Source: Psychrobacter sp. BI730
Lineage (GTDB): Bacteria > Pseudomonadota > Gammaproteobacteria > Pseudomonadales > Moraxellaceae
Length of the DNA: 64,000 nt
Direction: 5' to 3'
Assembly: GCF_013414195.1 (NCBI RefSeq)
Contig: NZ_JAATTV010000002.1
Span: 62,001-126,000 of the forward strand
In this document: in pieces, positions 46,681 through 56,045 of the stretch
Layout of the letters: the number at the start of each line of letters is the position of its first letter
Numbering within the stretch: the stretch's first letter is position 1
The notes under the pieces: generated by a model
What the model was told of the DNA's origin: nothing
The model's database searches: none
Seen by the model: only the letters and a program-made list of their open reading frames with translations
Program-made: the position numbers and the translations under genes

Positions 46681-47520
46681 TCAGTCTTTGATATAGATCA
46701 AATCCCAAACACCATGCCCACGGTCGAGGCCACGACGTTCAAACTTAGTCATTGGACGAAAGTCAGGACGCTCAGTGAAATTACCTGTACCTGCTTTGTT
46801 GGTCAATCCAGCGAAACCATCCAATACTTCAACCATCCAAAATGCATAATGCTCCCAGTCAGTTGCTGTATGGAACCACCCGCCTTGTTTTAAGCTGCGC
46901 GTAACGATGGTCATACGTTCAGGACTGACAAAACGACGCTTATAGTGACGCTTCTTTTGCCATGGGTCAGGGAAGTATAGCTGAATACGGTCGATATGGT
47001 TTTCTGGTAGCTGCTTGAGCAATTGAATGGCATCACCGTTGATGATTTTTACGTTGCTCAAATTTTGGGTGCCAGCCATATAAGCACATTTACCAATACC
47101 AGGTTCATGCACTTCTACACCGACAAAGTTACGAGTAGGGTCAGCGGCCGCCATTTCAATAAACGAATCACCCAAGCCAAAACCAATCTCTACCGTAAGC
47201 GGTGCATCTGGGCCGTTAGGGCTATCGGCGAATAACGTACGTAAGTTGTCAATACCGGTAAGATCGCCATCACCAAAACTGTTATTGATCAAATACTCAG
47301 AAAACTCTGGAGCAGTTAATGCAAGCTCAGCGTTTTTGTTCATGTGCGTACGGCGCTTCATAAACGTATTGACGATGCGGATATGCTTGTCAGAAGTCGG
47401 TTCTATCTCTTGGCTAGTGCTGTTATCGATATCGATAGGCTCGCTTGTGCTATTAGGGGTTTGCTCATCAGTAGTATCGGTACTATTGACGTTGTCATTG
47501 ATATCAGAATGTTGACTCAT
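46681..47520 (-). CDS. trmB: tRNA (guanine-N7-)-methyltransferase TrmB
   Basis: Makes m7G46 in tRNA. The SAM site is [17 protein letters not shown] (about residue 103), followed by [12 protein letters not shown], and the signature [19 protein letters not shown] (about 183-201); the end [17 protein letters not shown] is conserved too. 279 residues, about 40 more than E. coli, due to a Thr/Ser/Asp-rich N-terminal tail of about 45 residues that is probably disordered. An alternative later start cannot be excluded. Single gene with terminator. Confidence 0.95.
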   Translation of the reverse strand: MSQHSDINDNVNSTDTTDEQTPNSTSEPIDIDNSTSQEIEPTSDKHIRIVNTFMKRRTHMNKNAELALTAPEFSEYLINNSFGDGDLTGIDNLRTLFADSPNGPDAPLTVEIGFGLGDSFIEMAAADPTRNFVGVEVHEPGIGKCAYMAGTQNLSNVKIINGDAIQLLKQLPENHIDRIQLYFPDPWQKKRHYKRRFVSPERMTIVTRSLKQGGWFHTATDWEHYAFWMVEVLDGFAGLTNKAGTGNFTERPDFRPMTKFERRGLDRGHGVWDLIYIKD

Positions 47521-47721
47521 AGGATTCGTAAGGCTTAATTAGGTGGGTGATGTTTGCTTATTATAAGTCAAATCCATACAACTGTGAACGGACAATCCTA
47601 TTTTCGCGTATTTGCTGGTCGGTGCTGTGGTTTCTCTATGTTACACACGGGTTTTAGCGTTATCATATAATGGTATCTTTCAAGTGCTTTTCCTAAGAGT
47701 CAGTAAGTAGAGCGTGTTGCC

Positions 47722-48651
47722 ATGTTATTTATTGAGACAGATTCACCGCCACCATTTTATCAAGAGTCGTTAACACCTACTAAACGTAAGCAGTTAGACA
47801 AGTGGTTCATCGGTAATCGTACCCAGCGTTATTATCTCAAACGTTTTGAGCAGTTTGATCAGCAAGGTTATCTGTCACCAAAATGGCATTGGGCTGCGTT
47901 TTTTATCACTTTTCCTTGGTTGCTATATCGCAAGCGCTATATGGATGCGATTGTCTATAGTGTCGCAGGGTGGTCTTTTATCCAGCTTAATGTCGCGCTG
48001 GTGCTAGTCGCTTTTGAGTTTGTAGCGATGTCCTATGTACCAGATGCTTATCAAATGACAACACGTATCGGTATTGCTGCTGTTATTTGGCTATTTTGGT
48101 CGTTTATGGTGGCACGCTGGACTGATGCGTATTACTACCGAATGGCAAGGCGTGAGATCGCTGATGCGATAAATGATCATCCGCGAGATGAGGCAGCACA
48201 GAAGGCACATCTGCAAAGAGAAGGTGGCGTTAGCTTGTTCGGACTGGCATTAGGGTTTGGTTTTTTTGCGTTTTCGCTATTGGTAATTAAGGTGCAGTTT
48301 TTACCGGTTATTGCCAAGCCAAAAGCAAATGAAGTGTTGTTTGATGCTTATGATATTGCAAAGAATGCCCAAAATCGAGTGGCGTTGATTTATCAGCAGA
48401 CAGGGCAGTGCCCAGTAAATTTGCCTCTGAGTACCGAGCAGCAGCAAATACGCATGCATGTCGATACTCAAGCTGCTGGCGTAACAGAAACCGACTGTGC
48501 GGTAGTGGCAACGATTCAGAACGTGACGTTTCCGATACGCTACTTAAACGAGCAGACGCTGGTCTTTTATCATATACCAGACAGTGATAACTGGGATTGC
48601 ACCAGCTCATTAAATAAAAAACAAGCCCCTAAAAACTGCATAGCTGATTAG
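47722..48651 (+). CDS. DUF2628-like membrane protein with pilin-like C-terminal domain
   Basis: 309 residues. The first half shows a DUF2628-like pattern: LSPKWHWAAFFITFPWLLYRK followed by YMDAIVYSV and two membrane helices (about 80-105 and 113-131) and a further hydrophobic stretch at 172-190. The last about 110 residues resemble a type IV pilin head: FDAYDIAKNAQNRVALIYQQTG then a Cys, a beta region, and a WDC ... C pair at the very end. If this is right the protein displays a pilin-like domain outside the membrane without a prepilin leader. Function unknown. Confidence 0.65.
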   Translation: MLFIETDSPPPFYQESLTPTKRKQLDKWFIGNRTQRYYLKRFEQFDQQGYLSPKWHWAAFFITFPWLLYRKRYMDAIVYSVAGWSFIQLNVALVLVAFEFVAMSYVPDAYQMTTRIGIAAVIWLFWSFMVARWTDAYYYRMARREIADAINDHPRDEAAQKAHLQREGGVSLFGLALGFGFFAFSLLVIKVQFLPVIAKPKANEVLFDAYDIAKNAQNRVALIYQQTGQCPVNLPLSTEQQQIRMHVDTQAAGVTETDCAVVATIQNVTFPIRYLNEQTLVFYHIPDSDNWDCTSSLNKKQAPKNCIAD

Positions 48652-48656
48652 GGGCT
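48624..48656 (+). terminator. Hairpin overlapping the end of the DUF2628 gene
   Basis: AGCCCCTAA (48624-48632) / TTAGGGGCT (48648-48656); the second arm includes the stop codon. The following T-run is weak, so termination is only likely. Confidence 0.5.
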
Positions 48657-48709
48657 ATATTTGACGAGTACTTGTAGGTGTTGCTAGTGTTGAGAGCTGA
48701 TTCTTAGAG

Positions 48710-50596
48710 CTAATGCTTAGAGTCCGTTGCAGTATCATCCTTTTCTTCAACTGGTGTTGCTTGGCTCTTTAACGCTTCATAAAAGTCGGTCAAATCCATT
48801 TTACGTGCTTTACCAATGTCTTCATCAAACAAGCTTTCAAGCTCAGCCATTGATGATTGCGCGGACTCAATCATGCTAGCTTCATCATCGTAGATAGCTT
48901 GTTGGCGTTCGATCAAGTCATCATCATAATCACGGAATGTTTTTACTGTTTCTCGCGCTTTTTCTGGTGAGATACCTAATAACTGTAGTGATTCGCGTGA
49001 CATGTCCAAAGACGACAGATAAGTCTCACGCCAAATATGACGCACGCCAACTTCACGCAAGCGATAATAATGCTGACGATCGCGTGCTCTTGCCAATACA
49101 ATCAGTTCAGGATAATTTTTACGTAAGTATTGAGCGGTCGTGATAGAACGCTCTAAATCGTCAATGGCAAGAATAAACACCCGCGCTTTTTGAATACCTG
49201 CCGCTCGTAGAATTTCGGGGTTCTTTGGGTCACCATAATAGACTTGGTTACCGAACTTTCTTACAAAATCTACTCGGTTTGCAGAGCGTTCGATGGCGGT
49301 AAATTCGATATTATGCATGCGCAGTACACGACCAATAATCTGACCCACACGGCCGAATCCCGCAATAATGACCTGATGCTCATGATCGGGAATGGTATCG
49401 TATTCGCGACTCGGTTTACTCTTGGCAAATAACGGTTCACCTGCTTTTTCTAACAATAAAAATGCCAAAGGTGTCAGCGCCATTGAGATGGTAACGACAA
49501 GGTTGAGGGTGTTAGCAAGCTCGGGACGCAAGACATTTTGGGCAGTGGCGACACTAAATAGGACAAAGGCAAACTCACCACCTTGAGCTAGAGTCACACC
49601 CAATCTGATACTGGTCGGCCAGCGATTGCCCGATACTTTGGCAATCCCTGCAATCACTGCAAATTTGATAAACATCAAGGCGAGCGCACAGCCAATAATA
49701 AAGATGGGCTCTGCTAAAATAAGTTTGACGTCGGTAAGCATACCGACCGACATAAAGAATAGACCTAATAGCAACCCTTTAAAAGGTTCGATACTGGCTT
49801 CTAATTCGTGACGATATTCGGAATCAGCGAGCAACACACCTGTCAGAAATGCACCCAATGCCATTGATAGACCGATTTGACCCATCAAGATAGATACGCC
49901 CATCACAATAAATAGGGCGACCGCTGTCAATAGTTCCGACGCACCACTGGAAGCCACAAATTTAAAGAAGGGTCGAACCACATAACGGCTGGCAAAAATC
50001 AGACCTGCAAAGACAGCAAAAACCTTACCAAAATAAATCAAATCGTAGCTTTGCTCACGCACCCCTGATAAAAAGGGAATGACTGCTAACAATGGAATGA
50101 CCGCAATATCTTGGAATAGTAAGATAGTGAAGGCTTCTCGACCATGCGTGCTTGAAAGCTGCTGTTTTTCAGTCAGTATCTGTAGTACAAATGCGGTAGA
50201 AGACAGCGCTAAACCAAAACCAACAATAAAGGCAGTATCTAGTTGTAAGGAGAAAAACTGATGTAATAGCCACATTAGTAGCGTACCAGTCAAACCGACC
50301 TGCAAACCGCCCAATACAAATATAGAGCGGCGCAATGCCCAGAGCCGCGAAGGCTGGAGCTCAAGCCCGATAATAAACAGCAGCATGACCACGCCAAACT
50401 CTGAAAAGTGCAATAGACTTTCAGCGTCGCCTGCCACATCCAAGCCACTTGGGCCCAATATGAGTCCAGTGATGAGGTAGCCTAAAACCGTTGCAATGCC
50501 GAAGCGTTTACCGAGAGGGACAAAGAGCAATGCTGCTCCCAAAAAGATAGTGGCTTGCAACATGAGATTTGGTGAGCCGGCGGCGGCAGCAAACAT
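48710..50596 (-). CDS. Kef-type K+/H+ antiporter with RCK domain
   Basis: CPA2-family antiporter, 628 residues. The membrane part (about 1-385) has roughly 12 helices with LGYLITGLILGPSGL and FIIGLELQPSRLW, both typical of KefB/KefC. The cytoplasmic RCK (TrkA-N) domain begins at QVIIAGFGRVGQIIGRVL (about 405), and the C-terminal 90 residues are charged and helical. KefB/KefC are gated by glutathione adducts in E. coli; gshB is in the same window, 27 kb away. No KefF/KefG partner gene is adjacent. Monocistronic. Confidence 0.9.
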   Translation of the reverse strand: MFAAAAGSPNLMLQATIFLGAALLFVPLGKRFGIATVLGYLITGLILGPSGLDVAGDAESLLHFSEFGVVMLLFIIGLELQPSRLWALRRSIFVLGGLQVGLTGTLLMWLLHQFFSLQLDTAFIVGFGLALSSTAFVLQILTEKQQLSSTHGREAFTILLFQDIAVIPLLAVIPFLSGVREQSYDLIYFGKVFAVFAGLIFASRYVVRPFFKFVASSGASELLTAVALFIVMGVSILMGQIGLSMALGAFLTGVLLADSEYRHELEASIEPFKGLLLGLFFMSVGMLTDVKLILAEPIFIIGCALALMFIKFAVIAGIAKVSGNRWPTSIRLGVTLAQGGEFAFVLFSVATAQNVLRPELANTLNLVVTISMALTPLAFLLLEKAGEPLFAKSKPSREYDTIPDHEHQVIIAGFGRVGQIIGRVLRMHNIEFTAIERSANRVDFVRKFGNQVYYGDPKNPEILRAAGIQKARVFILAIDDLERSITTAQYLRKNYPELIVLARARDRQHYYRLREVGVRHIWRETYLSSLDMSRESLQLLGISPEKARETVKTFRDYDDDLIERQQAIYDDEASMIESAQSSMAELESLFDEDIGKARKMDLTDFYEALKSQATPVEEKDDTATDSKH

Positions 50597-50687
50597 CTGG
50601 GCTCCTTAAAAATTTGAATAAAATACACAATATAAAATGGACGTGACTAAAATCAGTATGGCTAAAACGATATCGCGCTAGTATCTA

Positions 50688-51392
50688 TTATTTTTTGCGA
50701 TAAATTTTCCACACACCATTGTCTGCAAGCGGATTATTATAAGCATCGTTGCGGCGTTTACGCGGTGTCTGACGACTATCAACAATCTTAAAGTCAGGCA
50801 GGGCATGTACAATCAGACCAGTACGATAAAACCGTACTCGCTCAGGCTCTAGCATCTCGCCCTTACTATCGCGACAAAAAACATAAGCACGCAGATCGAT
50901 AAATTCACGATGCGCTACCAGTCGCGCTTCCTCGTCGTTATCTAACACCGCTGTCATACGCTCGATTTCATCATCCGTATATTGACCACATTTATCAGTC
51001 AGGGCGCCTACTGCCCCAAAGCTTTTGGACTCTTTAGCGCGCGTCTTAGTCAAGTGTAGACGCTGAACATGATAGATGAATTGTGGTATTTCAAGGCTGG
51101 CAGGAAGTGGCAAGTAATCAGGTGGCATGTTGGCCGCTGGATAAAAATCCTTTGCACGCTCAAGCAGATTTTGCCAACGTTGTTGATAGGTTTGGACTTC
51201 GGCTAAGTTGCCTTCATAAATAGGCATATCACGGATTTGGCGCAAAACATCAGGTGGAAACTGTTCATTACGAAAGTTTGCAATGTCTTCTTGCAGCGTT
51301 GATAACAAAACTTTGGCGTGTTTTTTGCCATCTTTTGATGCAGGATCATCGATATAGTCTGGGGCGACAAAGGGTGCTGAGCGTCTAGACAT
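50688..51392 (-). CDS. Hypothetical soluble protein
   Basis: 234 residues, no signal or membrane segment, not recognised. Landmarks are PPDVLRQIRDMPIYEGNLAEVQTYQQRW (split around residues 45-72), a charged middle with LTKTRAKESKSFG, a Cys in VFCRDSKGEMLEPERVRFYRTG, and a basic tail RQTPRKRRNDAYNN. Tryptophan and tyrosine content and even composition suggest a folded protein. It lies between the Kef antiporter and the CDF exporter on the same strand, but with gaps of 90 and 300 bases. Confidence 0.6.
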   Translation of the reverse strand: MSRRSAPFVAPDYIDDPASKDGKKHAKVLLSTLQEDIANFRNEQFPPDVLRQIRDMPIYEGNLAEVQTYQQRWQNLLERAKDFYPAANMPPDYLPLPASLEIPQFIYHVQRLHLTKTRAKESKSFGAVGALTDKCGQYTDDEIERMTAVLDNDEEARLVAHREFIDLRAYVFCRDSKGEMLEPERVRFYRTGLIVHALPDFKIVDSRQTPRKRRNDAYNNPLADNGVWKIYRKK

Positions 51393-51699
51393 AGTGTTGT
51401 ATCATCAATAGATAGAGTAAAAATACCAAAAAGTATGATTATAAAAATTAACTGGGGTGCTAAACAAAACTTTATAATAGTTATTATAACCACATAAGCC
51501 GATTTGAACTTAAGTTTTTTGAATTGAATAAAGCAAAAGTTTGTCGTAAATCACGACTGCTTTAATGTGATCTAGATTCTAGTTCTAATTCTACGTAACT
51601 TTTAGTATGAGCCAGCATCAGATGACTAGGCTTGTATTTTCTAGGTCGTGTTTCAAGTTACTGACTTCTTTATTCAATCACTTAGCTGAAAATGTATCG
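51393..51699. other. Intergenic region between the hypothetical and the CDF exporter genes
   Basis: About 307 bases, AT-rich, holding the promoter of the hypothetical gene on the minus strand and the end of the CDF transcript. No terminator stem was found that I would call. Confidence 0.35.
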
Positions 51700-52881
51700 T
51701 CAATGGTTATGACCAATATGACTATTACCATCTGGTAGCTGTCCCGAAATATCACAGACCAATGCATCGCTATGTGAGTTATTCTGCGGATGAGACGAGC
51801 TTTCGACCTGAATAGTAGCATGGTGAATACCAATCTCTAGCAATCTTTGTTCTAGACTGGCAATTAGAATATTTGATTCATGGATACTCATTTCACCATC
51901 AACCACCACGTGACAAGAGAGTGCATTGAGACCGCTAGTAATACTCCAAACATGTAGGTCATGTACTGTTTGTACTTGAGCGTCTTCGAGTAATTTTTGC
52001 TCCACATCGACTAACGATATATTGGCAGGCGTTCCTTCCATCAATATATGTACAGAATCACGTACGACGCGGTAGCCACTGATTAAAATAAGTACGGCAA
52101 CGATTACTGATGCCACTGCATCTGCCCATACCCAACCAAAACCCATCATAAGTAGTGCAGCGATAATCGCAGCTACTGACCCTAATAAATCGCTCAATAC
52201 GTGCAAATAGGCGCTTTGCATATTAAGGTTAACGGGTTCTTCATTATTAGGTTTCTGCTCTGCGACCTTGGCATCATCCGTACCATGATTATGGCTGTGT
52301 GGCTCGCCACCTTGACTACCTCGATGCATTAGCCAAGCGACCAAAATATTGATCAGCATACCGATAGTCGCCACGATAAGCATGCCTTGGGTCGCAATTT
52401 CTGGTGGTGAGTTAAAGCGTTTAATCGCTTCATAAAAAATCATCAAAGCAATTATGACAAGTGTCGCGCCATTTACCGTGGCAACTAATATCTCAAAGCG
52501 CTTGTAGCCGAAAGTTTTCTGATGGGTAGCTGCTTTTTCGCCAATTTTAAATGCGACCAAAGTGGCACCAAGCGCTATCGCATCGCTTAACATATGCCCT
52601 GCATCAGATAGCAGAGCCAAACTACCAGTGAGCCAGCCACCAATGGCTTCGATAAACATGTAACCAGTAATGATAATAAAGCTGAACAGCAAGGTGCGCT
52701 GATAGCCTTTGGTATCTCGTGCTGTGGTTGTTTGCTCTAGATGCTCATCATGATCGTGATGGCCTTGGTTTTCTTGAGTGTAGTTATTTTCTTCATCTTC
52801 GCGAACGTACTTAGGCACATCCGTATTATCATACTGTTGGCTATGATTGTGCTCGTCAGAGTTTGGATTATTTGGATTCAT
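51700..52881 (-). CDS. CDF-family divalent metal cation exporter
   Basis: 393 residues from ATG 52881 (a TTG at 52893 also opens the frame). Six membrane helices; helix 2 has SDAGHMLSDAIAL, the HxxxD half of the zinc site, and helix 5 has AYLHVLSDLLGSVAAI with the other. Histidine-rich stretches lie at the N-terminus (HHDHDEHLEQ), between helices 4 and 5 (PHSHNHGTDD) and at the C-terminus (SHIGHNH). The cytoplasmic domain has VHDLHVWSITSGLNALSCH. The pattern is that of zinc exporters such as ZitB or CzcD. No metal regulator gene is adjacent. Confidence 0.92.
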   Translation of the reverse strand: MNPNNPNSDEHNHSQQYDNTDVPKYVREDEENNYTQENQGHHDHDEHLEQTTTARDTKGYQRTLLFSFIIITGYMFIEAIGGWLTGSLALLSDAGHMLSDAIALGATLVAFKIGEKAATHQKTFGYKRFEILVATVNGATLVIIALMIFYEAIKRFNSPPEIATQGMLIVATIGMLINILVAWLMHRGSQGGEPHSHNHGTDDAKVAEQKPNNEEPVNLNMQSAYLHVLSDLLGSVAAIIAALLMMGFGWVWADAVASVIVAVLILISGYRVVRDSVHILMEGTPANISLVDVEQKLLEDAQVQTVHDLHVWSITSGLNALSCHVVVDGEMSIHESNILIASLEQRLLEIGIHHATIQVESSSHPQNNSHSDALVCDISGQLPDGNSHIGHNH

Positions 52882-53115
52882 AATAATACTCAAATTCGCT
52901 GATAGTTGCGTTCGGTAGATGATACTTACTGATAAGTGACGTTTACTAATAAGTGATGCTTGCTATTGGTCGAGTAGGCGTAGAGCATTTACCGCGTACC
53001 ATTTGATAATTATAAATTTAACATAGCCAAGCATGAGAAGCTGTAACGACGAAGTAAACATGATGAGAAGAGAAGTAGAAAGATATACACCCATTTGTTG
53101 AGAGCTGCGTGAGAA

Positions 53116-55404
53116 CTACCAACCGACAGGATCAATGTCCAAAGTAAGCTTAAGGTATTTAGCGCTTGGTAGGGCAAGCACTGGCTGCCACCACTGTCCC
53201 AACACATGGTGCAATTGACGACGGTCTTTAGCCAATAGCAAAAGCTGTGCATGGTAGCGGCTGTTCTTTTTACTCATGGGCGCATCAATAGGACCGAGAA
53301 CAGCGAGGTTATGAGCATTCGGCAAATGCGCAATAGCATCTTTGAGCGCTTGAGTAGTAGCTGCCAATGTTTTGCCTTCACAGCGTATCAATGCCGCATG
53401 TCGATGAGGAGGTAAGCCCATCATTTGACGCTCTTGCAGTAGCTCGCGTGCAAATGACAAGTAGCCGTCTTTGACCAGTTTTAATAGTAACTCGTTATCA
53501 GGTTGCAACGTTTGAATCAATACGCGGCCAGCTTTGTCACCTCGACCAGCACGGCCAGCCACCTGAATCATGAGCTGCGCGGTATGCTCTGGTGAGCGAA
53601 AGTCTGCTGATAAAAATCCGCGATCGGCATTGGGTAAGCAAACCAGCGTGACATTGGGGAAGTGATGACCTTTGGCAACCATCTGTGTACCGACCAATAT
53701 GGCAGGGTTGCCTTTATTAATTTGCTCGTAAATATTTTCCCAGCTGTCTTTACGTCTTGTGGTATCACGGTCTATTTGAATAATCGGATAGAGCTCTTTG
53801 CTGGTTTGGGGATTAGCAAAGATTGCGTGTAGATTTTCGCTAAGCCTTGTCGTTCCCATACCTTTGGCATCTAGGTTTTGACTGCCACAATCAGGGCATA
53901 CGGTAGGGATATAGGCTTGCCAATCGCAATGATGGCATTTCAAATAAGAGTTGCTTGAATAACTGTTTCGCTGGGATTGGCTATTATAGTGGACGGTCAG
54001 ATGAGCGTCACAGCGCGGACAATCTGCTTGCCAGCCACAAGCCTCACACAATAGAACAGGCGCATAGCCACGACGGTTCAAAAATATTAGTACTTGATCA
54101 CCAGCTTCTAGCGTTTGCCGTATCGCCCCGATCATGGCATCTGTCAGCCCTGTATCATAGCGCGCACCGTCATCTTGGGCTTGTTGATGGGTACTTTGCA
54201 AGCGAGCATCGATCAGCTGCATGGTTGCAGGTTCGGCATTGCCCGGACGAGTAAGCAGTTGGTATTCTGATAGCTTGCCATCATCGAACAGTTTTAAATG
54301 CTCAAGGGAAGGCGTGGCAGTACCGAGTATGACTGGGATTTTGTACTGCAAACCTCGATAGAGAGCGACATCAGCAGCATGATAACGTAATGTGTCTTGC
54401 TGCTTGTACGATCCATCATGCGCCTCATCAACGACAATCAGGCCTAAATCTGCGAAAGGATATAGTACAGCCGAACGTGTCCCGATCACGATTTGTGCAT
54501 GCCCCGTACGGCAATCTTGCCAACCTTGCAAGCGATGAGTGTTAGTCATGCCAGAGTGCAATAGCACAATATGGGCTGCGAACCGACTGGCAAATCTTGC
54601 CCGCGTTTGCGGTGTGAGACCAATCTCTGGTACTAAAATAAGAACCTGTTTACCAGCTTCTAGTACAGCTTGCATCGCTTGCAGATAGACTTCGGTTTTA
54701 CCACTACCAGTAATACCATTGAGCAGAAAACCAGTATAAGTATCTGATTCATGGGCAGCAATAATAGCGTCGACAGCAAGTTTCTGCTCATCATTGAGAT
54801 CAAGTGGCATTTTTGCCAGTTTGACTGGAGCAGGTGCTTGTTTTGGCTGAATATAGCGTTCGACTAACCCTTTATCTTCTAGCGTCTTTAAAAAGGCTCG
54901 TTGCATCCCTTCTAGTAGCAATACATCTTCACTGGCGCCGTGCTGACCATGTAGCTTTAGCATATCGAACTGCTGCTTTTGTTTCTTAGCATTGGCTCGA
55001 AAATCATCATCAGTAATATGAGGTAAAATACGCCAATGGGTAATCAGCAAGTCTAATGGTTTGCCTTGACGGACAAGACTTGGCAGGATAACTGCTAACA
55101 CGTCGCCAAGTGGATAGTGGTAATAGCGTGCCAACCAGTAGGCAAGCTTGAGCATGTCCGAGTCCAAAATAGGCTCAGCATCTAGACATTTATTAATAGG
55201 TTTGATCTTGTTAGCAGGTACGCTGCTATCGTCTTGTGAAATATGAGCAATCACAATACCAATCAGAGTCTGACGACCGAATGAAACCTCAACACGGCTG
55301 CCAATTTGCGGTATCGTACTGTCTGGCAACGCAAGCATATCAGCTGGTAGGCTATAGTCAAACACCCGATAAAGGGGAACGGGCAGAGCAACTTGTACCA
55401 ACAT
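53116..55404 (-). CDS. priA: Primosomal protein N' (PriA helicase)
   Basis: Restarts stalled replication forks. 762 residues: N-terminal 3'-end binding domain (about 1-100), helicase core with Walker A GITGSGKTEVYLQ (about 230), VVDEAHDGSYKQQD (DEAH) and GTATPSLEHLKL, two zinc sites in CEACGWQADCPRCDAHL and CHHCDWQ...CPDCG, and IQVAGRAGRGDKAGRVLIQT. Length is a little above the E. coli 732. It follows ridA on the same strand, with a long palindrome between. Confidence 0.97.
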   Translation of the reverse strand: MLVQVALPVPLYRVFDYSLPADMLALPDSTIPQIGSRVEVSFGRQTLIGIVIAHISQDDSSVPANKIKPINKCLDAEPILDSDMLKLAYWLARYYHYPLGDVLAVILPSLVRQGKPLDLLITHWRILPHITDDDFRANAKKQKQQFDMLKLHGQHGASEDVLLLEGMQRAFLKTLEDKGLVERYIQPKQAPAPVKLAKMPLDLNDEQKLAVDAIIAAHESDTYTGFLLNGITGSGKTEVYLQAMQAVLEAGKQVLILVPEIGLTPQTRARFASRFAAHIVLLHSGMTNTHRLQGWQDCRTGHAQIVIGTRSAVLYPFADLGLIVVDEAHDGSYKQQDTLRYHAADVALYRGLQYKIPVILGTATPSLEHLKLFDDGKLSEYQLLTRPGNAEPATMQLIDARLQSTHQQAQDDGARYDTGLTDAMIGAIRQTLEAGDQVLIFLNRRGYAPVLLCEACGWQADCPRCDAHLTVHYNSQSQRNSYSSNSYLKCHHCDWQAYIPTVCPDCGSQNLDAKGMGTTRLSENLHAIFANPQTSKELYPIIQIDRDTTRRKDSWENIYEQINKGNPAILVGTQMVAKGHHFPNVTLVCLPNADRGFLSADFRSPEHTAQLMIQVAGRAGRGDKAGRVLIQTLQPDNELLLKLVKDGYLSFARELLQERQMMGLPPHRHAALIRCEGKTLAATTQALKDAIAHLPNAHNLAVLGPIDAPMSKKNSRYHAQLLLLAKDRRQLHHVLGQWWQPVLALPSAKYLKLTLDIDPVGW

Positions 55405-55462
55405 AAACGGCTTCGCAGTCTTATTAGGTGAATATGAGATCAGAATAATAGAACGGAGACCA

Positions 55463-55489
55463 ATAAGCTTAGCATGATGCTAAGCTTAT
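55463..55489. repeat. 27-base near-perfect palindrome between ridA and priA
   Basis: ATAAGCTTAGCAT (55463-55475), one G, then ATGCTAAGCTTAT (55477-55489). The flanks CCA and TGG prolong it with one bulge. There is no T-run on either strand, so it is not a standard terminator. Confidence 0.9.
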
Positions 55490-55551
55490 GGTGATATGAC
55501 TTATAGGCTGTTGCTAAAATTAGCACTTAATACTAAGCATTAAATATTGTC

Positions 55552-55932
55552 TTATTCGATATAAAGAATAGACTCAATTTCTACCACACCACATTTAGGT
55601 AGAGCAGCTACTTGAACGGCAGCGCGGGCAGGGTACGGCTCGCTTAGATTGGCGACAAACACTTCGTTCAAGACAGCAAAATCACTCAAGTCAGTCAAAG
55701 ATACATTGAATTTGACCACGTCATTTAGACTGCCACCAGCTGCTTCACAGATAGCTTTGATGTTTTCAAATACTTGCTCAGCCTGTGCTTTAAAACCTTC
55801 TCTTAGCTCCATCGTGTCAGGATCAAAACCAAGCTGACCTGAGATATAAACAGTATTGCCGACTTTTACAGCTTGTGAATAAGTGCCGACCGCTGCAGGT
55901 GCTTTATCAGTTTGGATGGTTTGACGAGTCAT
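55552..55932 (-). CDS. ridA: RidA family enamine/imine deaminase
   Basis: 126 residues, trimeric RidA fold. The N-terminal TDKAPAAVGTYSQAVKVGNTVYISGQLG and the PYPARAAVQVAALPK loop with the substrate-binding Arg are both present. RidA hydrolyses reactive 2-aminoacrylate from serine/threonine dehydratases. It lies 113 bases behind spoT, an arrangement common in gammaproteobacteria (spoT with a ridA). Confidence 0.93.
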   Translation of the reverse strand: MTRQTIQTDKAPAAVGTYSQAVKVGNTVYISGQLGFDPDTMELREGFKAQAEQVFENIKAICEAAGGSLNDVVKFNVSLTDLSDFAVLNEVFVANLSEPYPARAAVQVAALPKCGVVEIESILYIE

Positions 55933-56045
55933 GGGGTATCCCTTTTATATTTTATGTGAGTGATTCATTGCTACTAGAATAGCAGTTCTATTTTAGCTAT
56001 TTGCATCATGACTATAGCAGTGATGCAAATCAGAAAATGCGCTTA

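Noticed and set aside
53010..53252. 80-codon minus-strand frame overlapping the end of priA
   Set aside because: Most of it lies within priA in another frame, and its product resembles no protein.
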